Assembly: GCF_934617235.1 (NCBI RefSeq)
Contig: NZ_CAKTTZ010000063.1
Span: 1-9,885, forward strand
DNA length: 9,885 nucleotides
Direction of reading: 5' to 3'
Origin: an uncultured Ellagibacter sp.
Lineage (GTDB): Bacteria > Actinomycetota > Coriobacteriia > Coriobacteriales > Eggerthellaceae
Positions 1 through 5,421 of this stretch are shown here, in pieces. The position numbers and the translations under genes are program-made. The notes under the pieces are model-generated. The model searched no databases, had not been told where the DNA came from, and saw nothing but the letters and a program-made list of their open reading frames with translations. Position 1 is the first letter of the stretch. Every line of letters begins with the position of its first letter.

Positions 1-68
1 ACCTCGAATGCGGCGACGCCATGGTCTACTGGACCAGGCAGATCGCCGACATGTCAACGGTGGTTTAA
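1..68 (+). CDS. C-terminal end of an unidentified protein (partial)
   Basis: One plus-strand frame is open from the left edge to a TAA at 66-68 and reads LECGDAMVYWTRQIADMSTVV. A second frame is open almost as far, to a TAG at 71-73, but gives an arginine-rich peptide that looks less like protein. A bidirectional-looking hairpin follows 30 bases after the stop, which supports a gene ending here. Only about 21 residues are visible and I recognise no family in them, so no function is offered. Confidence 0.5.
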   Translation, partial: LECGDAMVYWTRQIADMSTVV

Positions 69-90
69 CATAGAGAAGAAATCTTACCAT

Positions 91-134
91 TAAAAATGAA
101 GGCCGTCATATAGATTGGCGGCCTTCTCAATTTA
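91..134. terminator. Bidirectional intrinsic terminator
   Basis: An inverted repeat pairs 98-108 with 116-126 (GAAGGCCG against CGGCCTTC, plus three further pairs including one G-U) around a loop of about 7 bases. On the minus strand the stem is followed by a T-rich run (ATTTTTAATGG), so it fits the end of the CDF exporter mRNA. On the plus strand the tail TCAATTTAAG is weaker but could serve the gene ending at 68. Its position between two converging stop codons fits a shared terminator. Confidence 0.75.
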
Positions 135-151
135 AGAAATGGAACACCTGG

Positions 152-1090
152 CTATGCTGGATTCTCGTGAATCATAATATGCTTCACGTCTTCAAAACGC
201 GCTTCAACAGCATCATGGGCCGCTTCAGCAATTGCGTGAGCTTCGAAGAGGCTCTGAGATCCCTCAACAGCGATTTCCGCATCAACATAGACCTTGTTGC
301 CAAATTTACGAGTTCTAAGGTTATCGATTCGAATTACGCCAGGCGTATTTTGAATTATGTCTCTGATTTCATGTTCAAAGGCAGAATCGCATGCAGTATC
401 AGTTAGGCTACTAAGCGAATCCTTGAGAACGTCGAATGCGACTTTAAGAATAATAACGCAGATTACTAAGCTAGCAATTGCGTCGCCCGCCTTAAACCCA
501 AGCATTGTTGCTCCGATTCCCGCAAGAGCACCAACAGAAGAGAGGGCATCGGAGCGATGATGCCAAGCGTCAGCCATAAAGGCGCTTGAGTTAATGGCGC
601 GAGCCCAATGGCGCGTGTACCAAAACATTCCCTCTTTCGCCACGATTGATACCACGGCGGCAACAAGTGCAATAGCGCTCGGCATCGCTTCATCGAGATA
701 CGCTCGCGTCGCGATACTTTCCAAACTGGAATACCCAATCGCAAGCCCGGTAAACATCAGTATCAGCCCCAAAGCGAGGGAGGCGATGCTTTCGAATCTC
801 TCGTGCCCGTAAGGGTGGTCGGTATCCGCCTCTCGTTCGGCAAGCCTAACTCCGACAAAGGCGATGGCGGTAGCGAAAACGTCGGAAAGCGAGTGAACGG
901 CATCAGAAATCATCGCGGTTGAATTGCCGAAAAGACCTGCGAACAGCTTAAATGCAGCAAGAAAGACGTTACCGCCTATGCCGACGGATGCAACTTGTCG
1001 GGTAACTTTTTGGCGATCAGGCATGGGTTTCGCGCAGTCAGATGCGGTAGTATTAGGAATGTTGTTCGGGGTCTCGTCATTCGTTTTCAT
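152..1090 (-). CDS. Cation diffusion facilitator (CDF) metal exporter
   Basis: This 312-residue protein belongs to the CDF family, antiporters that export divalent metals from the cytoplasm using the proton gradient. It has a polar N-terminus of about 30 residues, then about six membrane segments (roughly 35-57, 61-84, 103-121, 138-156, 172-195 and 203-225), then a cytoplasmic ferredoxin-like domain (about 235-312). The transport-site motifs are HxxxD in segment 2 (H66, D70) and HxxxD in segment 5 (H177, D181), an arrangement associated with Zn2+-like substrates. The family-typical DHPYGHERFE lies at 91-100. The C-terminal domain ends HIMIHENPA, with histidines that could bind regulatory metal. 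The start has a good ribosome site, AAGGAG at 1099-1104. The leader carries a NiCo riboswitch, which points to Ni2+/Co2+ efflux and a CzcD-like role; metal specificity is inferred, not shown. Its codon use looks more AT-rich than the right half of the window. Confidence 0.93.
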   Translation of the reverse strand: MKTNDETPNNIPNTTASDCAKPMPDRQKVTRQVASVGIGGNVFLAAFKLFAGLFGNSTAMISDAVHSLSDVFATAIAFVGVRLAEREADTDHPYGHERFESIASLALGLILMFTGLAIGYSSLESIATRAYLDEAMPSAIALVAAVVSIVAKEGMFWYTRHWARAINSSAFMADAWHHRSDALSSVGALAGIGATMLGFKAGDAIASLVICVIILKVAFDVLKDSLSSLTDTACDSAFEHEIRDIIQNTPGVIRIDNLRTRKFGNKVYVDAEIAVEGSQSLFEAHAIAEAAHDAVEARFEDVKHIMIHENPA

Positions 1091-1145
1091 CGTGCAAACT
1101 CCTTGAGTAGGGAACAGTGTCTCTTAGCTACCCGCAGTTGCGTTT

Positions 1146-1191
1146 GAAAACAAAAACGCGCCTGCGGAACGGCAACTGTCCCGCAGGCGCG
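1146..1191 (-). terminator. Riboswitch-controlled intrinsic terminator in the CDF leader
   Basis: Read on the minus strand, an 11-bp GC-rich stem pairs 1191-1181 (CGCGCCTGCGG) with 1167-1157 (CCGCAGGCGCG) around a 13-base loop, directly followed by TTTTTGTTTTC. This is a textbook intrinsic terminator lying about 55 bases upstream of the CDF start codon. Its 5' arm is the same RNA as the 3' strand of aptamer helix P4 plus the first junction G's, and its loop contains the 3' strand of helix P1. Aptamer and terminator therefore cannot form together. Metal binding should block termination and switch the gene on. It is also the only T-tract terminator downstream of pepC. Confidence 0.88.
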
Positions 1192-1268
1192 CCATAAGGT
1201 GCATCTGCTGCCGACGTCCCCGCCGGCCCGGCTCCATAGCTCATCGCCACGGCCTGATCAGTTTGCGC
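1170..1268 (-). ncRNA. NiCo (Ni2+/Co2+) riboswitch aptamer
   Basis: The minus strand folds into a four-way junction. P1 pairs 1266-1259 (GCAAACTG) with 1178-1172 (CAGTTGC), with one bulged A. P2 pairs 1252-1246 (CCGTGGC) with 1240-1234 (GCTATGG). P3 pairs 1227-1222 (GCCGGC) with 1215-1210 (GTCGGC). P4 pairs 1208-1198 with 1193-1183, with two A-C mismatches. The junction strings ACTGATCAGGC, GCCGGGC, GGCAGCAGATG and GGGACAGTT occur in the order and at the helix boundaries I remember for the NiCo class, which binds Ni2+ or Co2+ at the junction and typically controls czcD-like CDF exporters. The gene directly downstream is such an exporter. The overlap with the terminator fits the ON-switch mechanism known for this class. 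The identification rests on recalled consensus and hand folding, not on a covariance search. Confidence 0.85.
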
Positions 1269-1322
1269 TGTAAAAGCTTGTCGCGACATCTGACGCGGCA
1301 ATGCAGTGCAAAGAGTGGCCAC

Positions 1323-1352
1323 ATTGTACGAGCTTCGGTTTTGGTTTGTCAC
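1323..1352 (-). promoter_or_regulatory. Sigma70-type promoter of the NiCo leader and CDF gene
   Basis: The minus strand carries a -35 box GTGACA (1352-1347), an 18-base spacer and a -10 box TACAAT (1328-1323), each matching five of six consensus bases. Transcription would start near 1316, about 50 bases before the aptamer. I see no credible promoter between the terminator and the CDF start, so this promoter must work through the riboswitch. Together with the aptamer and terminator it accounts for the gene-free stretch 1091-1401. Confidence 0.65.
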
Positions 1353-1401
1353 CACTAACATCGAAATTGTGGCGAAAACATGAATCTTACGAGCTCAAAG
1401 C

Positions 1402-2766
1402 TTAAGCAAGGGCGCCCATGGGATCCCACGGCGCAAGGGGAGTGGGCTCGCTGTTATAGGCGGCAAGCTCCTCTTCAGTCAGGTATTTCTTGTCGACTAC
1501 AACCTGATAGACGTATTCGGAGAACCAGTCGTCGGTCATGAGGTCGTACCCATCATGGCCGTGGTCTTTCCCCCAACTGTTCTCGACGCGCCAAAGCTTC
1601 GGCTTGCCGTCGTCGTCGAGATTCACTCCTTGGAAAACCATGGCATGCGTCATAAGCGACTCGCCGTAGTCGAGTCGAGCCGCTTTGTCCAAGCTGGCCA
1701 TAACCGGCACCCCAAATAACCCGTCAGCATCCATGGTGCTGATTCCCATCATGCCATCGTCTTGCAGGTAATTCTGATCGACGTCGCAGCCAAACCAAAC
1801 AGGGAGTCCATCTTTGAGCTGGGCAATTGCAGCTCGTTTGAGGGAATCGATAGGAAGATTGACATAATGTACGCCGCCGTCTTCAGCAATATTGCCAAGG
1901 AATCTAACGGAATATGAATGATAGTAAGGCTTGTCGGACGTGGGGGCGTTGATTACCGAAATGAAATCATCGAGGTTCATGTCAACGAACTCATTGAAGA
2001 ACTGCGTTGGGGTGAAGGTGCCCGAAACAATCAGCTTGTCGTCCTTGTCGCGAATGCGCGCCTCGAAAGACACTGGTGGTTCGCCGAGGCAAATTGCAAG
2101 GATGCGGTAGAACTGTTCGAGCAGGTCAGCTTGCTTTTCTTCCAGCGCGTCTTTGTCGGCTCCGTCAGCTATCATGTCACGAAGCGTTTTGGCGCCCGCG
2201 CGCAGATGGCGGGTAAGGAACGCGTCCATGTCGCCCGTATTGGACGAGCAATGCGTTTCGGGCATGGCATCCTTCGGCACGACGCCGTACTTCTTCACGA
2301 TTGATCGGAACATATCCCACTGCCCGCCGTCGCAGAGCGGATCGAGCAGGAGAAAGGCGACGTTGCGCGAGGTAACAGGCTCGTCTGCAGTAGCGATGAT
2401 GTTCTGGAAGAACCAATTTGCGCGCTCGTACTTGTCCCAGAAAAGCGGATAGGCTTGCGACAGCTCGAAGGATTTCAGGTTCAACTTCTTCATGATGCGA
2501 AAGCGCATGGTGTTCAAGCTTGCGAACATCCAGCAGCGACCCGACCTCTTCTGGTTGGTGATATCGCCCTGCGAGAGCTGCACGTCGAAGGTGCGAGGGT
2601 CGAGGCTGAGCGCCTCGGGTACGCGGGCGACTTTGCGGATCGGGCATGCGGAAACGGCGTTCTTCGCAATGCGTGCGGCAGGGTCCGATGCAAATGCTTC
2701 ATGCGCGCGATTCGTGACGTCATCGGGAATCGCAGAATAGGCGATAGGACTTTCGATTTGACGCAT
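1402..2766 (-). CDS. pepC: Aminopeptidase C (peptidase C1B, bleomycin hydrolase family)
   Basis: This 454-residue protein is a cytoplasmic papain-fold cysteine aminopeptidase that removes N-terminal residues from peptides. Family members are usually about 440-460 residues and hexameric. The catalytic residues are visible. The oxyanion Gln and nucleophile lie in NQKRSGRCWMFASLNTMR (Q72, C78), the His in SLMTHAMVFQGV (H374), and the Asn in LWRVENSWGKDHG (N396). LSQAYPLFWDKYERAN, near 102-117, is also family-typical. The C-terminus ends MGALA; in known PepC/Gal6 enzymes the C-terminal tail lies in the active site and sets aminopeptidase specificity. The ATG at 2766 is chosen because GGAGG sits 5 bases upstream. 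An in-frame TTG at 2778 would place that ribosome site inside the coding region. It is a single gene with the same orientation as the CDF gene. No separate terminator is visible after its stop, so read-through into the riboswitch leader is possible. Confidence 0.93.
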   Translation of the reverse strand: MRQIESPIAYSAIPDDVTNRAHEAFASDPAARIAKNAVSACPIRKVARVPEALSLDPRTFDVQLSQGDITNQKRSGRCWMFASLNTMRFRIMKKLNLKSFELSQAYPLFWDKYERANWFFQNIIATADEPVTSRNVAFLLLDPLCDGGQWDMFRSIVKKYGVVPKDAMPETHCSSNTGDMDAFLTRHLRAGAKTLRDMIADGADKDALEEKQADLLEQFYRILAICLGEPPVSFEARIRDKDDKLIVSGTFTPTQFFNEFVDMNLDDFISVINAPTSDKPYYHSYSVRFLGNIAEDGGVHYVNLPIDSLKRAAIAQLKDGLPVWFGCDVDQNYLQDDGMMGISTMDADGLFGVPVMASLDKAARLDYGESLMTHAMVFQGVNLDDDGKPKLWRVENSWGKDHGHDGYDLMTDDWFSEYVYQVVVDKKYLTEEELAAYNSEPTPLAPWDPMGALA

Positions 2767-2778
2767 AGGTACCTCCAA
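2767..2778 (-). promoter_or_regulatory. Ribosome binding site that fixes the pepC start
   Basis: On the minus strand GGAGG (2776-2772) lies 5 bases before the ATG at 2766-2764. The longer reading frame would begin at the TTG at 2778, which overlaps this site and has no ribosome site of its own, so the ATG is the better start. Confidence 0.75.
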
Positions 2779-2849
2779 ACGAGAGCGTTCAACTTATGTT
2801 CGGAGGTTAGCACAATGGCAGGGAAACGGGCGGGCCGATAACGCCCAGT

Positions 2850-2905
2850 AAAAACAAAACCGCGCAGCCGCCCGGGTTGAATAGCGCAATCTCGGGCAGC
2901 CGCGC
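2850..2905 (-). terminator. Intrinsic terminator of the glutaredoxin-like gene
   Basis: On the minus strand a 13-bp stem pairs 2905-2893 (GCGCGGCTGCCCG) with 2874-2862 (CGGGCGGCTGCGC), with two G-U pairs, around an 18-base loop. It is followed by GGTTTTGTTTTT. It begins 22 bases after the stop codon of the glutaredoxin-like gene and separates that gene from pepC. The tail closely resembles that of the riboswitch terminator. Confidence 0.87.
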
Positions 2906-2927
2906 ACTACGAGGCGATGAAGAACCT

Positions 2928-3161
2928 TTATTTCATGGCCTCGAGCTTCGCCAGCACAGCTTCCTGTCCTTCAATGAGCTCGCCGCCCACGTAGAGGTAA
3001 GGAATCTTGTTCGCATCTCCGCCGAGCGAAAGAAGTTCTTGGTAGGGAGCTTCCTGCTCAACGTCGCGCTTGTCGAGTTCAATCCCGAGCTCATCGGCGA
3101 GGTTTACCGCCACCGAGCAGGTTGAACAAGGGGCCCAATAATAAAGAATCGGCTTGTCCAT
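2928..3161 (-). CDS. Small glutaredoxin/thioredoxin-fold CxxC protein
   Basis: A 77-residue protein beginning MDKPILYYWAPCSTC. It has the single-domain thioredoxin fold layout of glutaredoxins: a first beta strand, a WAPCSTC active site (C12, C15) at the start of helix 1, a second strand ending near D33, a cis-proline loop KIPYLYVGG (P54), and a short C-terminal helix (EGQEAVLAKLEAMK). It probably acts as a cytoplasmic thiol-disulfide oxidoreductase or NrdH/Grx-like electron donor; the partner is unknown. The residues around C12-C15 also resemble the N-terminal domain of glutathione S-transferases. The ATG at 3161 is preferred because AAAGGA lies 6 bases upstream. An in-frame ATG at 3194 would add 11 residues and overlaps the likely -10 box. 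It is monocistronic, with its own terminator. Confidence 0.82.
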   Translation of the reverse strand: MDKPILYYWAPCSTCSVAVNLADELGIELDKRDVEQEAPYQELLSLGGDANKIPYLYVGGELIEGQEAVLAKLEAMK

Positions 3162-3193
3162 CGAGGTTCCTTTCGGTCGGAAACAATACGACA

Positions 3194-3199
3194 AGTATA
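3194..3199 (-). promoter_or_regulatory. Putative -10 box of the glutaredoxin-like gene
   Basis: TATACT on the minus strand matches five of six -10 bases and would start transcription near 3187. That leaves a leader of about 26 bases containing the ribosome site. No convincing -35 box is seen 16-18 bases upstream, so this is a weak call. Confidence 0.35.
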
Positions 3200-3336
3200 C
3201 GCTTAGGTCGAGATGATACCGATTGCGGCGTAGCTAGGATGATGGAAACGAGCTGAAAATGGCATATCTGTGAGGGTTGGGTAGCGATATGGCGCAGAAG
3301 TGGCTGCGGTTCAAATTCCCACCACACAAGGGGGAT

Positions 3337-3363
3337 ATGGTAAGCCTTCGGAAATGTGAGTAA
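3337..3363 (+). CDS. Possible 8-codon leader peptide
   Basis: ATG at 3337 opens the peptide MVSLRKCE and stops at TAA 3361-3363, directly followed by the ATG of the next gene (TAAATG). A purine run GGGGG at 3330-3334 lies just upstream, though only 2 bases from the ATG, which is close for a ribosome site. The longer first frame downstream has only a poor site (GTGAG), so translational coupling is conceivable. The peptide has no recognisable function and chance occurrence is quite possible. Confidence 0.22.
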   Translation: MVSLRKCE

Positions 3364-4419
3364 ATGATCAGCACGAGGTTCAATATGGCGGAACGCGCGA
3401 AGGATAAAACGTTTACAACAAAGAGTTTGTTCGAAGGACTGTCGGGCTCGCAGCTTACGGCGGGCGCACTTGCTGCGGTGACATCGATGCTGCTGTCAGC
3501 GCAAATCGGCATCGCGGGATCGGTGATCGGCGTCGCCGTTGGCTCGGTCGTATCGACGGTAGCATCGCAGGTGTACAAGCGGTTTCTTGAGCAATCGGCA
3601 GATAAGCTGCGCGGCATGCGCGATGCGGACGGGGAGGGAGCCGCCGAGCTCCAGGTCAATGGGGAAGCCGCCAGCCCATCAGCGCGTATCGAGGAGATAG
3701 CGGAAGATGAGGACGGTGGCTTGCCATTCGGCGATGCGAAACCTTTGAGGGGCGATGTACCGACTCGCCGCGGCGAGCAGTCGCTTTTCCCTGCTGGCGA
3801 GGTAGGAGCTGTGCCGATTGCGGGACGCGCGACCGCAACGCCTCATCTTGGCGATGCGTCGCTTGCACAAGACATCACTGCGCAGCATGTTCAAGCGAAA
3901 CGGGCTCATGATAAGCGCATGCAGCGCGGCGTGATTGCCGTGTCGGTGGCATCTGCCCTCATCGCGGTGGCGATTTCAGCGGGATTCGTGATGCTAACCA
4001 CGCAAGGGCAGGGGCTAGGTGCGAAACCTGCATCGATCGAGCAGGTGCTCCGAGCTGCCCAAGATCCGGGCTCGTCGCAGGCCCCCGAAGCTGATGAGCA
4101 AGCAAGTTCTAAATCCGAGGCGAGCAGGGACTCGCAAAATGCGACTTCGGAGGGTGCTTCGAAGAGTGACTCGTCGCAGTCCCAGGCGGCGTCGCAGGGC
4201 GAGTCGGGGAACTCTCAGTCGAACGGCCAAGGAAGCAGCCAGGGGCAAGCAGACACTTCGGCATCTGCCGGTTCCGAGTCTGGATCGAGCACCGGTTCGG
4301 GTACGTCGTCGTCGGAAAATCAAGGTAACTCGTCGGGGGAGAGCACTTCTTCGGGGCAGGGATCCTCGTCGGGGTCGTCCCCCTCGGGCGGCGGCAACGC
4401 AACATCAAGCGGCAAGTAG
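3364..4419 (+). CDS. Membrane protein with a long Ser/Gly-rich C-terminal tail
   Basis: A 351-residue protein of unknown function. Residues 31-70 form a small-residue-rich hydrophobic region (SQLTAGALAAV, GIAGSVIGVAVGSVVSTV) ending at the basic VYKRF. This resembles a segment I have seen in actinobacterial hypothetical membrane proteins. Residues 80-185 are polar and charged. A clear membrane segment lies at 189-211, preceded by KRAHDKRMQR. The positive-inside rule therefore puts the N-terminal part in the cytoplasm and the tail outside. Residues 235-351 are almost entirely Ser, Gly, Gln, Glu, Ala and Asn, disordered and probably surface-exposed or wall-spanning. No LPXTG motif is present. 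The first ATG abuts the stop of a possible leader peptide. The ATG at 3385 (residue 8) has a better ribosome site, GAGG six bases upstream, and may be the true start. No terminator is visible before the next promoter. Confidence 0.75.
   Translation: MISTRFNMAERAKDKTFTTKSLFEGLSGSQLTAGALAAVTSMLLSAQIGIAGSVIGVAVGSVVSTVASQVYKRFLEQSADKLRGMRDADGEGAAELQVNGEAASPSARIEEIAEDEDGGLPFGDAKPLRGDVPTRRGEQSLFPAGEVGAVPIAGRATATPHLGDASLAQDITAQHVQAKRAHDKRMQRGVIAVSVASALIAVAISAGFVMLTTQGQGLGAKPASIEQVLRAAQDPGSSQAPEADEQASSKSEASRDSQNATSEGASKSDSSQSQAASQGESGNSQSNGQGSSQGQADTSASAGSESGSSTGSGTSSSENQGNSSGESTSSGQGSSSGSSPSGGGNATSSGK
4066..4416 (+). repeat. Low-complexity Ser/Gly/Gln-coding tract
   Basis: The 3' third of the membrane-protein gene is built from degenerate TCG, AGC, GGC, CAG and GAG codons (for example GACTCGTCGCAG, ACGTCGTCGTCGG). 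It encodes the Ser-rich tail from about residue 235 to the C-terminus. The units are irregular rather than exact tandem copies. Such tracts often vary in length between strains; that is an inference here. Confidence 0.6.
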
Positions 4420-4454
4420 TAGCTTTCGTGACTCGGTCGATGGCGCAGGTGCTG

Positions 4455-4484
4455 CCGACAACGCGGGCGCGGTCGGGGTATAAT
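4455..4484 (+). promoter_or_regulatory. Promoter of the patatin-TrmH operon, leaderless geometry
   Basis: A perfect -10 box TATAAT (4479-4484) is preceded, at an 18-base spacing, by CCGACA (4455-4460), four of six -35 bases. Only 7 bases (CGCTCTC) separate the -10 box from the ATG at 4492, so transcription would start at or one base before the start codon. No ribosome site can fit between them. The mRNA should therefore be leaderless, which is common in actinobacteria. Confidence 0.75.
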
Positions 4485-4491
4485 CGCTCTC

Positions 4492-5400
4492 ATGTCAAAT
4501 TGCGAACCCAACATAGATGATGTCGCGCTTATCTTCGAGGGCGGCGGCATGCGTGCGAGCTACACCGCCGGCGTCGTGGCGACGCTGCTTGAGCGCGGAA
4601 TGGATTTCTCGCACGTGTACGGTATTTCCGCTGGTGCAAGCCATACAGTCAACTATGTATCGCGAAATATCGAGCGGTCGCGCGCTTCGTTCACCGATTT
4701 GGTTTGCGACCCCGAGTTCGGCGGCGTCGGCAGCCTTCTCGCTGGGCGAGGATTCTTCAACGCGCATCACCTCTATGAGGGAATCGCCGAGGATTTAGCG
4801 GGGACCGACGAGATAATGGCGTTCGATTTCGATGCATTCCTCGCGAATAAAGCTGAGGTTCATATCGAGGGATTCGATTGGGATACCGGTGAGACCGTGG
4901 CGTGGACGAAGACGGATATGCCGACGATGCGCGACATGATGCTGCGCGTGCGCGCCAGTTCGACCATGCCGCTGTTCATGCCGCCAACGGTGATTGACGG
5001 TCGAACGTTCATGGACGGCGGCATGGGCACAAGCTGGGGGATTTGCCTTGATGCGGCGCGCCGTGATGGTTTCGAGCGCTTCTTCATCGTACGGACGCAG
5101 CCGCGAGGCTATCGCAAGAAACCACTCGGTGCCTTGCCGCGGGCGGTGTTTCGCTCAGCATTTCGAAAGCATCCTCTGGTTGCGGAGCGCACTATCGAGC
5201 GGCCCGCTCGCTACAACGCCTTATGCGACGAAATCGAGCAGCTTGAACGTGCGGGTGAGGCGTGCGTTTTCTACCCCGATGAGATGCCGGTAGATAACAA
5301 GGAGACGAACTGGGAGAGGCTCTGCGCGTCGTATGAGATGGGCTACGCCCAGGCTCAGCGCGAGGCTGGTTCATGGGAGACGTGGATTAACGGTCGGTAG
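4492..5400 (+). CDS. Patatin-like phospholipase (YjjU-like)
   Basis: A 302-residue patatin-family serine lipid acyl hydrolase, probably cytoplasmic or loosely membrane-associated, acting on phospholipids or other acyl esters. The diagnostic motifs are the oxyanion loop EGGGMRASYTAG (G17-R21), the nucleophile elbow GISAGAS (GxSxG, S46), and the second dyad residue in FMDGGMG (D175, DGG). The segment RASSTMPLFMPP before the DGG motif and the C-terminal region after about 205 fit the YjjU-like subgroup. No signal peptide is seen. The ATG at 4492 is the only sensible start because the next Met is within the GGGM motif. It is the first gene of an operon with the RNA methyltransferase 21 bases downstream. 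The physiological substrate cannot be read from the sequence. Confidence 0.92.
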   Translation: MSNCEPNIDDVALIFEGGGMRASYTAGVVATLLERGMDFSHVYGISAGASHTVNYVSRNIERSRASFTDLVCDPEFGGVGSLLAGRGFFNAHHLYEGIAEDLAGTDEIMAFDFDAFLANKAEVHIEGFDWDTGETVAWTKTDMPTMRDMMLRVRASSTMPLFMPPTVIDGRTFMDGGMGTSWGICLDAARRDGFERFFIVRTQPRGYRKKPLGALPRAVFRSAFRKHPLVAERTIERPARYNALCDEIEQLERAGEACVFYPDEMPVDNKETNWERLCASYEMGYAQAQREAGSWETWINGR

Positions 5401-5421
5401 GTTGCAAGAGGGAGAGAAGCG

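Noticed and set aside
1210..1227. GGGGAC loop on a GC stem, considered as a guanidine-II (mini-ykkC) riboswitch hairpin
   Set aside because: The loop lacks the ACGR pattern and there is no tandem second hairpin. The stem fits as helix P3 of the NiCo four-way junction.
1128..1361. 77-residue minus-strand open frame upstream of the CDF gene
   Set aside because: It lies over the promoter, riboswitch aptamer and terminator. The encoded peptide has no protein-like pattern, and the RNA structure explains the sequence.
2767..2778. Four-residue N-terminal extension of pepC from a TTG start
   Set aside because: The extension contains the GGAGG ribosome site used by the ATG at 2766.
3306..3320. tRNA T-loop-like string GGTTCAAATTCC before the Ser-rich gene
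   Set aside because: The flanking T-stem pairs poorly and no acceptor, D or anticodon arms can be built around it on either strand.
4015..4483. Arg-rich frames on both strands across the Ser-rich tract (4019-4483 plus, 4015-4323 minus)
   Set aside because: These are shadow frames of the repetitive TCG/AGC codons, with unnatural Arg/Leu-rich composition.
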